Below, in pieces: positions 1-10,280 of a DNA stretch of 64,000 bases. The stretch's first letter is position 1. Each line of letters starts with the position of its first letter. The notes beneath the pieces were generated by a model. That model worked only from the letters and a program-made list of their open reading frames with translations, had not been told where the DNA came from and ran no database searches. Origin of the DNA: an uncultured Mycoplasmatota bacterium (GTDB lineage: Bacteria; Bacillota_I; Bacilli_A; RF39; UBA660); assembly GCA_900554315.1 (NCBI GenBank), contig USGP01000002.1, positions 30,422 to 94,421 of the forward strand, given 5' to 3'. The translations under genes were made by a program, and so were the position numbers.

Positions 1-391
1 TAGGTAAATCTCTATAAGATTTAACAACACTACTATAATAATCACTAAATAAAGTTTCACTGGTTGGTCGAACACAAAGTCTTTCCTCTAACTCTTTAGA
101 TCCACCATGAGTTACCCAAGCAACTTCAGGAGCAAAACCATCAATTAACTCTCCTTCTTTTTTCAACAAACTCTCAGGAATAAGTAAAGGCATATAAACA
201 TTTTGATGACCTGTTTCTTTAAACATACCATCTAATACCTCTCTCATTTTTTCCCATAAAGCATAACCAGCAGGTTCAAATACCACACAGCCCTTTACAT
301 TAGAATAATCACAAAGCTTAGCAGCTTTTACAACATCTGTATACCATTTTGCAAAATCTACATCTCTACTTGTAATAGCTTCATTTTTCAT
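1..391 (-). CDS. proS: Prolyl-tRNA synthetase, N-terminal part (cut by the window edge)
   Basis: This is the N-terminal 130 residues of a class II ProRS, which charges tRNA-Pro in the cytoplasm; the rest lies off the left edge. The ATG at 391 follows a strong AGGAGGG ribosome site at 397-403. The early [10 protein letters not shown] segment, the [14 protein letters not shown] segment and the motif 2-like RPTSET stretch near residue 118 match the short archaeal/eukaryotic-type ProRS rather than the long E. coli-type enzyme with an editing insert. It has its own promoter and a T-box leader, so it is probably controlled by uncharged tRNA-Pro. The type assignment rests on remembered family features; the C-terminus is not visible. 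Confidence 0.92.
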   Translation of the reverse strand, partial: MKNEAITSRDVDFAKWYTDVVKAAKLCDYSNVKGCVVFEPAGYALWEKMREVLDGMFKETGHQNVYMPLLIPESLLKKEGELIDGFAPEVAWVTHGGSKELEERLCVRPTSETLFSDYYSSVVKSYRDLP

Positions 392-404
392 AAAATCCCT
401 CCTA

Positions 405-612
405 TAAAAAAAGAATGATACCAAAGGAGTGCTTATGCACGGTACCATCCTTTATTACTTAATTCAATAACGATGTAAGAACACCGGAAGCAATGCTTCG
501 CCAAAAAGGTAGGAATATAATTAGATTATAATTGAGTTCACACTATCCTCAAATCACTGATATAAGAGCTAATTACATTATGTCCTTTTATAAGGCTTTA
601 AACGATAAAATT
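405..612 (-). promoter_or_regulatory. T-box leader of proS
   Basis: The antiterminator core AGGATGGTACC lies at 441-451. On the RNA strand GGATGGTACC-GTGC pairs with GCAC...GGTATCATTC (about 411-450) and a U-run follows, giving a terminator directly before the ribosome site. The UGGU bulge would pair with the tRNA acceptor end. I could not place the proline specifier codon in stem I with certainty, so the 5' limit is taken from the predicted transcription start. Confidence 0.85.
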
Positions 613-641
613 AGAATAATACAGAAATATTCATTTGTCAA
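613..641 (-). promoter_or_regulatory. proS promoter (SigA type)
   Basis: TTGACA at 636-641 and TATTCT at 613-618 are separated by 17 bases on the minus strand. The -35 box sits directly after the U-run of the eno terminator. Confidence 0.8.
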
Positions 642-642
642 C

Positions 643-1907
<1,265 letters not shown>

Positions 1908-1917
1908 CTATTTACAT

Positions 1918-3276
1918 TTATTTTTGAGTGTTTTTTAAATCTTTAACATAGTTTTTAAATTCTGTTCCACGAATTTCACACTCTTTATATTGATCCCATG
2001 AAGCTGAAGCAGGACTTAATAAAATAACATCACCCGGAACAGATACTTCATAACACTTTGCAAATCCATCTTTTAAAAACTCAAAACTATAAACTGGAAT
2101 TTCCATAGTTTTTGCAAACTGAACTACTCGATTACGACACTCCCCAATCGCAACAATACATTTAACATGATCCAAATAAGAAGATAACTCAAAGAAATCT
2201 TGCCCACGCTCTAAACCACCTAAAATTAAAATAGTAGGATCATCAAAAGAAGATAACGCAATCTGTGTACATTTAATATTAGTAGCTTCGGTATCATTAT
2301 AAAATTTACGACCATCTACAGTACCAACATACTCTAAACGATGTTCTACACCAGTAAAATGACGAACCACATCCACAATAATAGAATCTGGAATATCTAA
2401 CTCTTTCGCAACCATCAAAGCCGCCATAACATTTTCTACATTATGTAAACCAGCAATTAAAATATCATCACGATTTAAAATCTTCTTACCATAATAATAA
2501 ATATCTCTACCATCTAAATAGCAACCATTAATAGAATTTTCACTTGAGAAAAATTTCTTTATAGACTTAATGTGTTTTGTTTCATCCAAAACATCTGTAT
2601 TTTCTACATTTAAAATAGCTATATCATCAGCAGTTTGATTTTGAAATAACTTTGCCTTTACTTTTTTATAAATTTCATAGCTACCAAAGAAATCAATATG
2701 TGCTGGACTTAAGTTTGTCATAACAGCTATATGTGGACAAAACGTAGATAAATTCTCAAGTTGTTGGCAAGATACTTCCATTACTACAATATCCCCCTCT
2801 TTCAAATCATTCAAAATTCCAGAAAGAGGATAACCTATATTTCCTGCTAAATGAACTCTATCACCGTATGCTCTTTTAACAATCTCATAAGTTAAAGAAG
2901 TTGTTGTTGTCTTACCATTGGTACCAGTAATTCCAATAAGAGTAATGTTTTTAGGAAACAAACGATAAGCCATCTCTACTTCATTGAGTACTTCAATTCC
3001 TAACTCTCTAGCTTTCAAAACATACTTATGATGAATAGGAACACCAGGATTCTTAATAAGATAATCAAAAGAAGAATCTAACAAATCATCAGGATGAGAA
3101 CCAAAAACAAATTCTACACCCATATCTTTCAATTCTTTTATTTTTTCCTGATCTAAAGCATCTTCCTTTTTACTATCATTCAAAATAACCTGATTACCGC
3201 GCTGAACTAAAACCTTAGCAGCTTCATAACCACTTCTTGCAAAACCTAAAATTAAAATCTTATTATTTTCAAACAT
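1918..3276 (-). CDS. murD: UDP-N-acetylmuramoylalanine--D-glutamate ligase
   Basis: A cytoplasmic Mur ligase that adds D-glutamate to UDP-MurNAc-L-alanine in peptidoglycan synthesis. The 452-residue length is normal. The N-terminal nucleotide-fold motif GxxxSG is at residues 11-16, the ATP-binding GTNGKTTT at 118-125, and the NDTEATN motif is in the C-terminal half. A GGTGAT ribosome site precedes the ATG. The gene is separated from other mur genes and is divergent from the plus-strand FemX-type gene, which also acts on wall precursors. The functional call is firm; why it sits here is not explained by the sequence. Confidence 0.97.
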   Translation of the reverse strand: MFENNKILILGFARSGYEAAKVLVQRGNQVILNDSKKEDALDQEKIKELKDMGVEFVFGSHPDDLLDSSFDYLIKNPGVPIHHKYVLKARELGIEVLNEVEMAYRLFPKNITLIGITGTNGKTTTTSLTYEIVKRAYGDRVHLAGNIGYPLSGILNDLKEGDIVVMEVSCQQLENLSTFCPHIAVMTNLSPAHIDFFGSYEIYKKVKAKLFQNQTADDIAILNVENTDVLDETKHIKSIKKFFSSENSINGCYLDGRDIYYYGKKILNRDDILIAGLHNVENVMAALMVAKELDIPDSIIVDVVRHFTGVEHRLEYVGTVDGRKFYNDTEATNIKCTQIALSSFDDPTILILGGLERGQDFFELSSYLDHVKCIVAIGECRNRVVQFAKTMEIPVYSFEFLKDGFAKCYEVSVPGDVILLSPASASWDQYKECEIRGTEFKNYVKDLKNTQK

Positions 3277-3339
3277 AATATCACCAATATAAGTATACTA
3301 TAAACTAAAAAAATTAGCCACTGAAATAAGTATAATATA

Positions 3340-3369
3340 TTGAAAGGAATATCTTTTTTATGGTATAAT
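3340..3369 (+). promoter_or_regulatory. Promoter of the femX-like gene
   Basis: TTGAAA (3340-3345) and TATAAT (3364-3369) are 18 bases apart. Transcription would start near 3376, which rules out the longer reading frame beginning at 3340. Confidence 0.75.
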
Positions 3370-3393
3370 GAACAGAGAATAGGAGAAGCGTCT

Positions 3394-4632
3394 ATGAGGA
3401 TAGTAACAATAACCCCTGAACAATTCGACCGCTATGCATCCAGACATAGATACAGAAATTATTATCAGTCATCAGCATACGGAAAAACCATGAGAAAATT
3501 CGGATTTAATATACACTTTTTGGGTATTACAGACGACTCTAATACATTGATTGGCGCTTCCTTAATCATATACAGAGAAGTCTTCATGGGGCACAAAATT
3601 GCTTATGCTCCAAGAGGAATGTTATTTAATTATGATAACCCTAATCAACTACAAGAATTAGCTGAAAAATTAAAAAAAGTATTGGGAAAGCAAGGCTTCA
3701 TGCTTCTAAAAATTGATCCCTACATTCCAGCATCAATTAGAGACCACGAAGGAAACATTATGAATTTTAATAACCAAATAAATCTCATAATGGCAAACCT
3801 TCAAAAATCAGGGTTTAAACATCAAGGAAGAACCCTATTCTTTGAAGGAGAAAAACCAAGATGGGAAGCTCTAGTGATGTTAAACAAAGACATTAGAGAA
3901 ATCTTTAACAGTTTTGATAAAAGAACAAGACACAAGATTAGAAAAGCCGCAAACAGTGGTGTACAATGTTATAAAGATCCAAGTAAAAATATAAATACTC
4001 TTTATAACTTCATTAAAAGAAAATCACCAAAACCGATTGAATTCTATAGAGAATTAATTAGTAATTTTGGAGACAATTGTGATGTTTATTATGCTAAAAT
4101 AAATACGGAAATATATGTAGTAAATAGTAGAAGAGAATATGAACGAGAAATGGATAAAAATAACCTAATAGCAGAAAAAATACAACAACCAGACATTTCT
4201 CAACAAGCAAAAAATGCACTATTAAATAAAAAAATGGAATCAGATAAGTTATTAAACACTTATAAGAATAGCATGGTACAAGCCACAGAATTATTAAAAC
4301 AATACCCAAACGGAATTATTGTTGCTGGAGCAATTGTATTAAAATATGATAATTCTGCATTCTTATATATGGATGGTTTTGATACAAAGTTTTCAAATCT
4401 TAATCCTGGATATTTATTAAAATGGAGAATGATAGACGACTATAATAAACAGCAACTAAAATATCTAAATTTAAATGCCATTGTTGGTGAATTTGAAAGA
4501 AAAAATAAATTTAGTGGTCTAAACGAAATGAAATTAGGATTTAATTCAATTATTACAGAATATATTGGTGAATTTGATATTATATTAAATAATTTTACTT
4601 ATAACTTATATAGAAACTTTGGAAAAAAATAA
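3394..4632 (+). CDS. FemABX-family aminoacyltransferase (peptidoglycan bridge type)
   Basis: A 412-residue member of the FemA/FemX/MurM family, whose members transfer amino acids from aminoacyl-tRNA to the lipid-linked peptidoglycan stem peptide. The start at 3394 follows AGGAG with 8-base spacing and lies downstream of the promoter. The sequence shows two GNAT-like halves: an N-terminal part with the YYQSSAYGKTM segment and APRGM, and a C-terminal part ending in the NAIVGEFERKNKFSGLNEMKLGF segment. Between them is a charged helical arm (about residues 235-300) like the coiled-coil arm of FemA. FemX, MurM and FemA/B cannot be told apart here; the amino acid donor is unknown. Confidence 0.88.
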   Translation: MRIVTITPEQFDRYASRHRYRNYYQSSAYGKTMRKFGFNIHFLGITDDSNTLIGASLIIYREVFMGHKIAYAPRGMLFNYDNPNQLQELAEKLKKVLGKQGFMLLKIDPYIPASIRDHEGNIMNFNNQINLIMANLQKSGFKHQGRTLFFEGEKPRWEALVMLNKDIREIFNSFDKRTRHKIRKAANSGVQCYKDPSKNINTLYNFIKRKSPKPIEFYRELISNFGDNCDVYYAKINTEIYVVNSRREYEREMDKNNLIAEKIQQPDISQQAKNALLNKKMESDKLLNTYKNSMVQATELLKQYPNGIIVAGAIVLKYDNSAFLYMDGFDTKFSNLNPGYLLKWRMIDDYNKQQLKYLNLNAIVGEFERKNKFSGLNEMKLGFNSIITEYIGEFDIILNNFTYNLYRNFGKK

Positions 4633-4653
4633 ACAATAGAAATCAGGGATAAC

Positions 4654-5028
4654 ATGAAAAAAACAGTTGTCGTACTCTGTGGTAGTATGAAAGTAAAAAA
4701 CGAGATATTAAAAATCAAAGATGAACTAGAGAAAATGAATTGTAATGTGCTATTACCAATAGAATGTATGAAAGGTTTACCAAAAGAAATAGCCTCTAGA
4801 GCTCATTTTGACAGAATACAAGATCCGAAAAGTGATATTATACTAGTAGTAAATGCTACAAAAAATGGCATAGAAAATTATATTGGACCAAATTCTTTTG
4901 CAGAAATTGCATTTGCATTTTATTTTAGAAAAGAAATATGTGTATTAAATGACTTTTATGAACCATACCTAGATGAATTAGAAGGTTGGAAAGTAAAAGC
5001 ATTACATGGAGATTTAAAAAACTTATAG
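4654..5028 (+). CDS. Small nucleoside deoxyribosyltransferase-like protein
   Basis: A 124-residue soluble protein with an alternating beta-alpha pattern. It opens KKTVVVLCGSM, has a DIILVVNAT strand in the middle, and has a GPNSFAEIAFAFYFRKEICVL segment near the end. A glutamate followed by a small-residue helix and an R/GKxxxVL strand is the layout seen in the nucleoside 2-deoxyribosyltransferase/YtoQ-like superfamily; this is a fold-level guess, not a substrate assignment. An AGGG ribosome site lies just before the ATG. It is 21 bases downstream of the femX-like gene with no terminator between, so the two are probably co-transcribed. Confidence 0.6.
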   Translation: MKKTVVVLCGSMKVKNEILKIKDELEKMNCNVLLPIECMKGLPKEIASRAHFDRIQDPKSDIILVVNATKNGIENYIGPNSFAEIAFAFYFRKEICVLNDFYEPYLDELEGWKVKALHGDLKNL

Positions 5029-5051
5029 GCATTCAAAGAATGCCTTTTTTT
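5028..5051 (+). terminator. Terminator of the plus-strand femX pair
   Basis: GGCATTC (5028-5034) and GAATGCC (5038-5044) form a 7-bp stem with a 3-base loop and a run of seven T. It begins at the stop codon. Confidence 0.92.
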
Positions 5052-5057
5052 ATTGAA

Positions 5058-5080
5058 ACAAAAAAAGAACCAAACGGTTC
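5058..5080 (-). terminator. tuf terminator (convergent, two-way)
   Basis: The GAACC/GGTTC stem (5067-5080) is flanked by A and T runs, so it can terminate transcription from either strand between the converging genes. Confidence 0.85.
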
Positions 5081-5092
5081 TTTTTATTACTA

Positions 5093-6277
5093 TTACTCAA
5101 CGATTTCAGTAACGTTACCAGCACCAACAGTACGTCCACCCTCACGAATAGAGAATTTAGTTCCTTGTTCAAGTGCGATAGAGTGAATTAATTCAACTTC
5201 CATGTTAACGTTATCACCTGGCATTACCATTTCTACACCTTCTGGTAAAGTAATAACACCAGTTACGTCTGTAGTTCTGAAATAGAATTGAGGACGATAG
5301 TTTGTGAAGAATGGAGTATGACGTCCACCTTCTTCTTTGCTTAATACATAAACTGCAGCTTTGAATTTATGATGAGGTGTAACACTTCCTGGTTTAGCAA
5401 GAACTTGTCCACGTTCAACTTCTTCACGAGAAATACCACGTAATAATACTCCGGCATTGTCTCCAGCTTCAGCAAAGTCTAATTGTTTACGGAACATTTC
5501 AATTCCTGTAACAACAGTCTTCTTAGTTGGTTTAATACCAACGATTTCAACTTCGTCATTAAGTTTTAACATACCACGTTCAACACGTCCTGTAACAACA
5601 GTACCACGTCCAGTGATAGTGAATACATCTTCGATACTCATTAAGAATGGTTTGTCATTATCTCTTTCAGGAGTTGGAATCCAAGTATCAACAGCATCCA
5701 TTAATTCGTTGATCTTTTCTACCCACTTAGGATCTCCTTCAAGAGCTTTAAGAGCAGAACCACGGATGATTGGAGTTTCATCTCCGTCATATCCATATTC
5801 GTTTAATAATTCACGAACTTCCATTTCTACTAAGTCTAATAATTCTTCATCGTCAACCATATCACATTTATTTAAGAATACAACCATTTTAGGTACTCCA
5901 ACTTGACGAGCAAGTAAGATATGTTCACGAGTTTGAGCCATAGGTCCATCTGTAGCAGCAATAACTAAGATAGCACCATCCATTTGAGCTGCACCAGTAA
6001 TCATGTTCTTAACATAGTCAGCATGTCCTGGACAGTCAACATGAGCATAATGTCTCTTTTCTGTACTGTATTCAATGTGTGCAGTATTAATAGTAATACC
6101 ACGTTCTCTTTCTTCTGGTGCCTTATCGATATTAGCAAATTCAACAGCTTCATTACCATATTTACCAGCTAAAACTTTACTAATAGCAGCAGTTAAAGTA
6201 GTTTTACCATGATCTACGTGTCCAATTGTACCAATGTTAACATGTGGTTTTGAACGATCAAATTTTTCTTTTGCCAT
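5093..6277 (-). CDS. tuf: Elongation factor Tu
   Basis: A GTPase that delivers aminoacyl-tRNA to the ribosome. It has the standard 394 residues. G motifs are visible: GHVDHGKT (19-26), DCPGH near 81 and NKCD near 136, followed by two beta-barrel domains ([13 protein letters not shown] and the C-terminal TEIVE end). It is the last gene of the str operon (rpsL-rpsG-fusA-tuf), 83 bases after fusA, with an AGGAGG-type ribosome site. No second tuf copy is seen in the window. Confidence 0.99.
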   Translation of the reverse strand: MAKEKFDRSKPHVNIGTIGHVDHGKTTLTAAISKVLAGKYGNEAVEFANIDKAPEERERGITINTAHIEYSTEKRHYAHVDCPGHADYVKNMITGAAQMDGAILVIAATDGPMAQTREHILLARQVGVPKMVVFLNKCDMVDDEELLDLVEMEVRELLNEYGYDGDETPIIRGSALKALEGDPKWVEKINELMDAVDTWIPTPERDNDKPFLMSIEDVFTITGRGTVVTGRVERGMLKLNDEVEIVGIKPTKKTVVTGIEMFRKQLDFAEAGDNAGVLLRGISREEVERGQVLAKPGSVTPHHKFKAAVYVLSKEEGGRHTPFFTNYRPQFYFRTTDVTGVITLPEGVEMVMPGDNVNMEVELIHSIALEQGTKFSIREGGRTVGAGNVTEIVE

Positions 6278-6360
6278 ATATTAATTTCCTCCTTTTTCAT
6301 TTACAACATATATTTTATCTAATAATTGAAAGATTTTCAACTATTTTGATACACTTTTAA

Positions 6361-8430
6361 CTAATTTCCACTCTTTTTAATAATTTCATCAGCAATGTTT
6401 TTAGGAACTTCTTCATAATGATCGAAGAACATAACAAATGTTGCACGACCTTGTGTATTAGAACGAAGATTAGTAGCATAACCAAACATTTCTGCAAGTG
6501 GTACCATAGCACTCAATTTAACAGCGTTACCTTGAGTTTCTTGTCCTAATGGACGACCTCTTCTTGATGTCAAATCACCCATAACATTACCAAAATATTC
6601 ATCAGGTGTAGTAACATCAACCTTCATAATTGGTTCTAATAATACAGGATTACATTTATTTCTAGCTTCTTTTAAAGCCATACTTGCAGCAATCTTAAAT
6701 GCCATTTCATTAGAGTCAACATCATGATAACTACCATCATATAATGTACATTTAACATCAATCATAGGATATCCAGCAAGAATACCAGATTGCATTGCTT
6801 CTTGTAATCCTTTATCAACAACTGGAATATATTCACGAGGAACAACACCACCAACGATTTGATCAACAAATTCGTATCCTTTATCAGGATTTGGTTCAAA
6901 TTTAACCCAAACGTGTCCATATTGTCCACGACCACCAGATTGTTTAATATATTTACCTTCACATTCTCCAGCTTTCTTAATAGTCTCACGATAAGCAACT
7001 TGTGGAGCACCAACATTGGCTTCAACATGGAACTCACGTTTCATACGATCAACTAATACATCTAAGTGTAACTCACCCATACCAGCAATAACTGTTTGAC
7101 CAGTTTCATGATCAGTATGAACTTTGAAAGTTGGATCTTCTTCAGCTAATTTTTGTAATGCTAAAGCCATCTTATCTTGATCAGCTTTTGATTTTGGTTC
7201 AATAGCTAATTGAATAACTGGTTCTGGGAACTCCATCTGTTCAAGAATAATAGGTTTCTTTTCATCACATAAAGTATCACCAGTAGTAGTATTCTTAAGA
7301 CCAACAGCTGCTGCAATATCACCAGTATAAACATCAGAAATTTCTTTACGATGATTTGCATGCATTTGAAGAATACGACCAATTCTTTCTTTAGAATCTT
7401 TAGTTGAGTTTAATACATAACTACCACTAGATAAATGACCAGAATAAACTCTAAAGAAAGTTAAACGTCCGACAAAAGGATCAGTCATAACTTTAAATGC
7501 TAAAGCTGCAAATGGTTCATTATCACTAGGATGACGAACTGCTTCATTACCATCCAAATCTGTTCCAGTAATTGATGGAATATCTAATGGACTTGGTAAA
7601 TAGTCAATTACAGCATCAAGTAATAACTTAATACCCATATTTCCTAAAGCTGTTCCACACATAACTGGGAAAAATTCAGCTTTTAATGTACCAGTTCTAA
7701 TAGCTTTCTTAATCATTTCAACAGTAACTTCTCCACCATCAAGATATGTCATCATCATATCATCATCAAATTCAGCTACTGCATCAATTAATTCAGCACG
7801 CTTTTCTTCAGCAATGTCTTTAAGATCTGCAGGAATTTCAATTTCCTTAGCGTTTTCTGCTTGTTGTCCATCATATTCATAAGCCTTCATAGTAACTAAA
7901 TCAATTACTCCATGGAATTGATCTTCAGCACCAATTGGCCATTCAATAGGTTTTGCATTAACACCTAAACGATCTTTAATTGTTTTTAAACTGTATTCAA
8001 AGTTTGCTCCCATTTTGTCCATCTTATTTGCAAAAATAATTCTTGGAACTTTAAATTCAGAAGCTTGTCTCCAAACAGTTTCAGTTTGTGGCTCAACACC
8101 TGCTTGCGCATCAATCAACGCAACAGAACCATCAAGTACACGCAATGAACGTGAAACTTCAATAGTAAAGTCTACGTGTCCAGGAGTATCGATAATATTT
8201 AAACGATATCCTTTCCAGTGAGCTGTTGTAGCTGCAGAAGTGATAGTAATACCACGTTCTTGTTCTTGTTCCATCCAGTCCATTTGTGATTCTCCATCAT
8301 GAGTTTCACCAATCTTATGAGTAACTCCTGTATGGAACAAAATTCTTTCGGTACAAGTAGTTTTACCTGCATCGATATGAGCCATAATTCCAATATTTCT
8401 TGTCTTTTCTAAAGACGTATCTCTTGCCAT
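6361..8430 (-). CDS. fusA: Elongation factor G
   Basis: The translocation GTPase; 689 residues, the normal length. Visible motifs are AHIDAGKT (17-24), the switch I region with [15 protein letters not shown] and NKMD. Domains II-V follow, including the domain [11 protein letters not shown] loop and the [14 protein letters not shown] segment of domain V. It lies 15 bases after rpsG, in the str operon. The C-terminus is conventional. Confidence 0.99.
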   Translation of the reverse strand: MARDTSLEKTRNIGIMAHIDAGKTTCTERILFHTGVTHKIGETHDGESQMDWMEQEQERGITITSAATTAHWKGYRLNIIDTPGHVDFTIEVSRSLRVLDGSVALIDAQAGVEPQTETVWRQASEFKVPRIIFANKMDKMGANFEYSLKTIKDRLGVNAKPIEWPIGAEDQFHGVIDLVTMKAYEYDGQQAENAKEIEIPADLKDIAEEKRAELIDAVAEFDDDMMMTYLDGGEVTVEMIKKAIRTGTLKAEFFPVMCGTALGNMGIKLLLDAVIDYLPSPLDIPSITGTDLDGNEAVRHPSDNEPFAALAFKVMTDPFVGRLTFFRVYSGHLSSGSYVLNSTKDSKERIGRILQMHANHRKEISDVYTGDIAAAVGLKNTTTGDTLCDEKKPIILEQMEFPEPVIQLAIEPKSKADQDKMALALQKLAEEDPTFKVHTDHETGQTVIAGMGELHLDVLVDRMKREFHVEANVGAPQVAYRETIKKAGECEGKYIKQSGGRGQYGHVWVKFEPNPDKGYEFVDQIVGGVVPREYIPVVDKGLQEAMQSGILAGYPMIDVKCTLYDGSYHDVDSNEMAFKIAASMALKEARNKCNPVLLEPIMKVDVTTPDEYFGNVMGDLTSRRGRPLGQETQGNAVKLSAMVPLAEMFGYATNLRSNTQGRATFVMFFDHYEEVPKNIADEIIKKSGN

Positions 8431-8445
8431 ATAATGACTCCTTTC

Positions 8446-8913
8446 CTACCATCTATAATGTGCAAAAGCTTTATTAGCTTCAGCCATTCTATGTGTATCT
8501 TCACGTTTTTTAACTGTAGCACCAGTACCATTAGATGCATCAACGATTTCATTAGCTAAGTTATCAGCCATTCCCTTACCACCACGGTCACGAGAAAATT
8601 TAGTTAACCATCTTAAAGCCAAAGCTTGACTTCTAGCTGGTGATACTTCGATTGGTACTTGATAATTTGAACCACCAACACGACGACTCTTAACTTCAAG
8701 TTGAGGCTTGATATTTTCCATAGCAGCTTCAAAAACTTCTAGTGGTTCTTTACCAGTCTTATCTTTTACTTTATCAAATGCTTCATACACGATTGTTTGA
8801 GCAATTCCTTTTTTACCATCCAACATAACTGTATTAATTAACTTAGTAACAACTTTAGATTTATATATTGGATCTGGTAAAACATCTCTTTTTACTGCAC
8901 GTCTTTTACGCAT
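8446..8913 (-). CDS. rpsG: 30S ribosomal protein S7
   Basis: A 155-residue primary binder of the 3' domain of 16S rRNA. It starts MRKRRAVKR, carries the [20 protein letters not shown] segment and ends AHYRW, all typical of S7. It is the second gene of the str operon, 29 bases after rpsL, with a GGAGG-like site (GGGAGG) before the ATG. Confidence 0.98.
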   Translation of the reverse strand: MRKRRAVKRDVLPDPIYKSKVVTKLINTVMLDGKKGIAQTIVYEAFDKVKDKTGKEPLEVFEAAMENIKPQLEVKSRRVGGSNYQVPIEVSPARSQALALRWLTKFSRDRGGKGMADNLANEIVDASNGTGATVKKREDTHRMAEANKAFAHYRW

Positions 8914-8942
8914 TTTTACTTCCTCCCTTCAAAAACTTAAAA

Positions 8943-9362
8943 TTACTTACTATCTTTTGGTCTTTTAGCACCGTATTTACTACGACCTTGTTTACGGTCT
9001 TTAACACCAGCAGTATCTAATGTACCACGAATAATGTGATAACGAACACCGATTAAGTCCTTAACACGGCCACCACGAATTAAAACAACACTGTGCTCTT
9101 GTAAGTTGTGTCCAATACCAGGAATATATGTATCAACTTCCTTACCATTAGATAAACGAACACGAGCATACTTACGTAATGCAGAGTTAGGTTTCTTAGG
9201 TGTTTTAGTACCAACACGAGTACATACACCACGTTTTTGAGGAGAGCTAGTATTAGTAGTTTTCTTTGTTAATGTATTCAATCCAACATTTAATACTGGA
9301 GCGCTACTCTTTCTAACCTTTTTCTTACGTTTATTATGAACTAATTGGTTTAATGTAGGCAT
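8943..9362 (-). CDS. rpsL: 30S ribosomal protein S12
   Basis: A decoding-centre protein of the small subunit, 139 residues. The conserved [18 protein letters not shown] block is intact, including the lysines of the TPKKP loop. In the second conserved loop, GGRVKDL is followed by Ile-Gly-Val instead of the usual Pro-Gly-Val: residue 104, codon ATC at 9051-9053, which aligns with E. coli Pro90. Substitutions there are known to alter streptomycin response and translational accuracy. It is the first gene of the str operon, with an AAGGAGA ribosome site. Confidence 0.98.
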   Translation of the reverse strand: MPTLNQLVHNKRKKKVRKSSAPVLNVGLNTLTKKTTNTSSPQKRGVCTRVGTKTPKKPNSALRKYARVRLSNGKEVDTYIPGIGHNLQEHSVVLIRGGRVKDLIGVRYHIIRGTLDTAGVKDRKQGRSKYGAKRPKDSK

Positions 9363-9450
9363 AAAATATATCTCCTTTCTTTACACATGTCCAGGTGTAT
9401 CATCATAGCTCCTAAATAAAACTTTGCCCATGCAAAGTAATTTAATTAGC
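9363..9450 (-). promoter_or_regulatory. Structured 5' leader of the str operon
   Basis: About 80 untranslated bases contain a CTTTGC/GCAAAG hairpin (9422-9437) and a smaller ACAC...GTGT hairpin near 9384-9400. It could bind a ribosomal protein for feedback control, but I do not recognise a named leader family. Confidence 0.35.
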
Positions 9451-9456
9451 AGATAT

Positions 9457-9485
9457 AATATAACATTTAGAAAATAGAAAGTCAA
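9457..9485 (-). promoter_or_regulatory. str operon promoter
   Basis: TTGACT (9480-9485) and TATATT (9457-9462) are separated by 17 bases on the minus strand. Confidence 0.75.
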
Positions 9486-9555
9486 TAGAATTAGGAAAAA
9501 ATAAAAGAAATTTTAATAACAAAAAAGGAATACTATAATTAATGACAAATAGTGT

Positions 9556-9561
9556 TATAAT
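9556..9561 (+). promoter_or_regulatory. Extended -10 promoter of the 140-residue unknown gene
   Basis: TGTTATAAT on the plus strand (TATAAT 9556-9561) lies 24 bases before the start codon. A TGACA-like element upstream is weak. Confidence 0.55.
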
Positions 9562-9584
9562 AATACAGAAAAAGAGGCGAAAAA

Positions 9585-10007
9585 ATGTATAATGAAATAA
9601 TAAAAACAGCACATACCCAATCAAGCAAAGCCTTTTTATCTCTAGCCACAAAATTAGGATTAGATACAGACTTTTTTATATCCGTTTGTGACATTCCTAT
9701 TGCAATAGAAGAAAACACTTCAACAGCCTTAATAATTAACTCACCAATATCTATGCAAGAAAAAGCTGGAGCGTTACTAATTTCACAAATGGGCGAAGGA
9801 ATGCTAAAATGGTATATGTTATCAGCCTATGAAATAACTTATCAGGATAAGTTTGCAGAAGCATTAAAAGACGATTATAACACTTTATTAAGATGCTTTG
9901 CAGAATTATACGAAAATAAACCACTAGCATTGAACGAAATAGAACAGATAGTATATAAAAGAAAAGAAGCTTTCGACCAAGTATTTCCAATAAAAAAACA
10001 AGTTTAA
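9585..10007 (+). CDS. Unrecognised 140-residue soluble protein
   Basis: I do not recognise this protein. It is predicted to be largely helical and acidic, without a signal peptide or membrane segment. The ATG follows a GAGG ribosome site, there is an extended -10 promoter upstream and a good terminator after it, so it looks like an independent single-gene unit. It runs against its neighbours, between the rpoBC and str operons, where B. subtilis has only co-directional ybxF. Codon use is as AT-rich as elsewhere, giving no sign of recent transfer. Expression signals make it a credible gene; function is unknown. Confidence 0.75.
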   Translation: MYNEIIKTAHTQSSKAFLSLATKLGLDTDFFISVCDIPIAIEENTSTALIINSPISMQEKAGALLISQMGEGMLKWYMLSAYEITYQDKFAEALKDDYNTLLRCFAELYENKPLALNEIEQIVYKRKEAFDQVFPIKKQV

Positions 10008-10027
10008 TAATGAAAACTTGTTTTTTT
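9997..10027 (+). terminator. Terminator of the 140-residue unknown gene
   Basis: AACAAGTTT (9997-10005) pairs with AAACTTGTT (10014-10022), followed by a T run to 10027. It overlaps the stop codon. Confidence 0.85.
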
Positions 10028-10202
10028 ATTCAAGGTTATATTTTAAAATTATATATTCATTCTCCATTAAATGAATATCCGAATCTTTTTCATGATCAAC
10101 GTGATAAACTAAATAACCAATTATAAATAAAAAGATAATAAAAACAACTAAAAAACCAATCATATTAGAAATACCCCAACCTTTATTATTTAACTTTGCC
10201 AT
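10026..10202 (-). CDS. Small single-span membrane protein, 58 residues
   Basis: A short reading frame starting MAKLNNKGWG with one strongly hydrophobic segment (about residues 15-33, MIGFLVVFIIFLFIIGYLVY region) and a charged, acidic tail ending KYNLE. The start follows GGGTGAT with tight spacing. It sits 71 bases after rpoC on the same strand but beyond the rpoC terminator, with its end meeting the terminator of the convergent unknown gene. It occupies the position of ybxF in B. subtilis but has no resemblance to that L7Ae-like protein. No function is claimed; the clean membrane segment and basic N-terminus favour a real gene. Confidence 0.6.
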   Translation of the reverse strand: MAKLNNKGWGISNMIGFLVVFIIFLFIIGYLVYHVDHEKDSDIHLMENEYIILKYNLE

Positions 10203-10255
10203 ATCATCACCCTAATCATATTTTACTAAAGTTTCCTATGTTTGTAAAGAAGCAC

Positions 10256-10280
10256 AAAAAAAGGAGTAGAAACCTACTCC
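10256..10280 (-). terminator. rpoBC terminator
   Basis: GGAGTAG/CTACTCC stem of 7 bp (10263-10280) with a 4-base loop and seven U. The stem includes the rpoC stop codon. Confidence 0.9.

Noticed and set aside
3340..3393. Longer start for the FemX-like protein
   Set aside because: The extra codons overlap the -35 and -10 boxes, and the ATG at 3394 has the ribosome site.
5457..5906. 149-residue frame antisense to tuf
   Set aside because: Codon shadow of a highly conserved gene; no start signals. The same applies to the other frames opposite rpoB, rpoC, fusA, mfd and gyrA.
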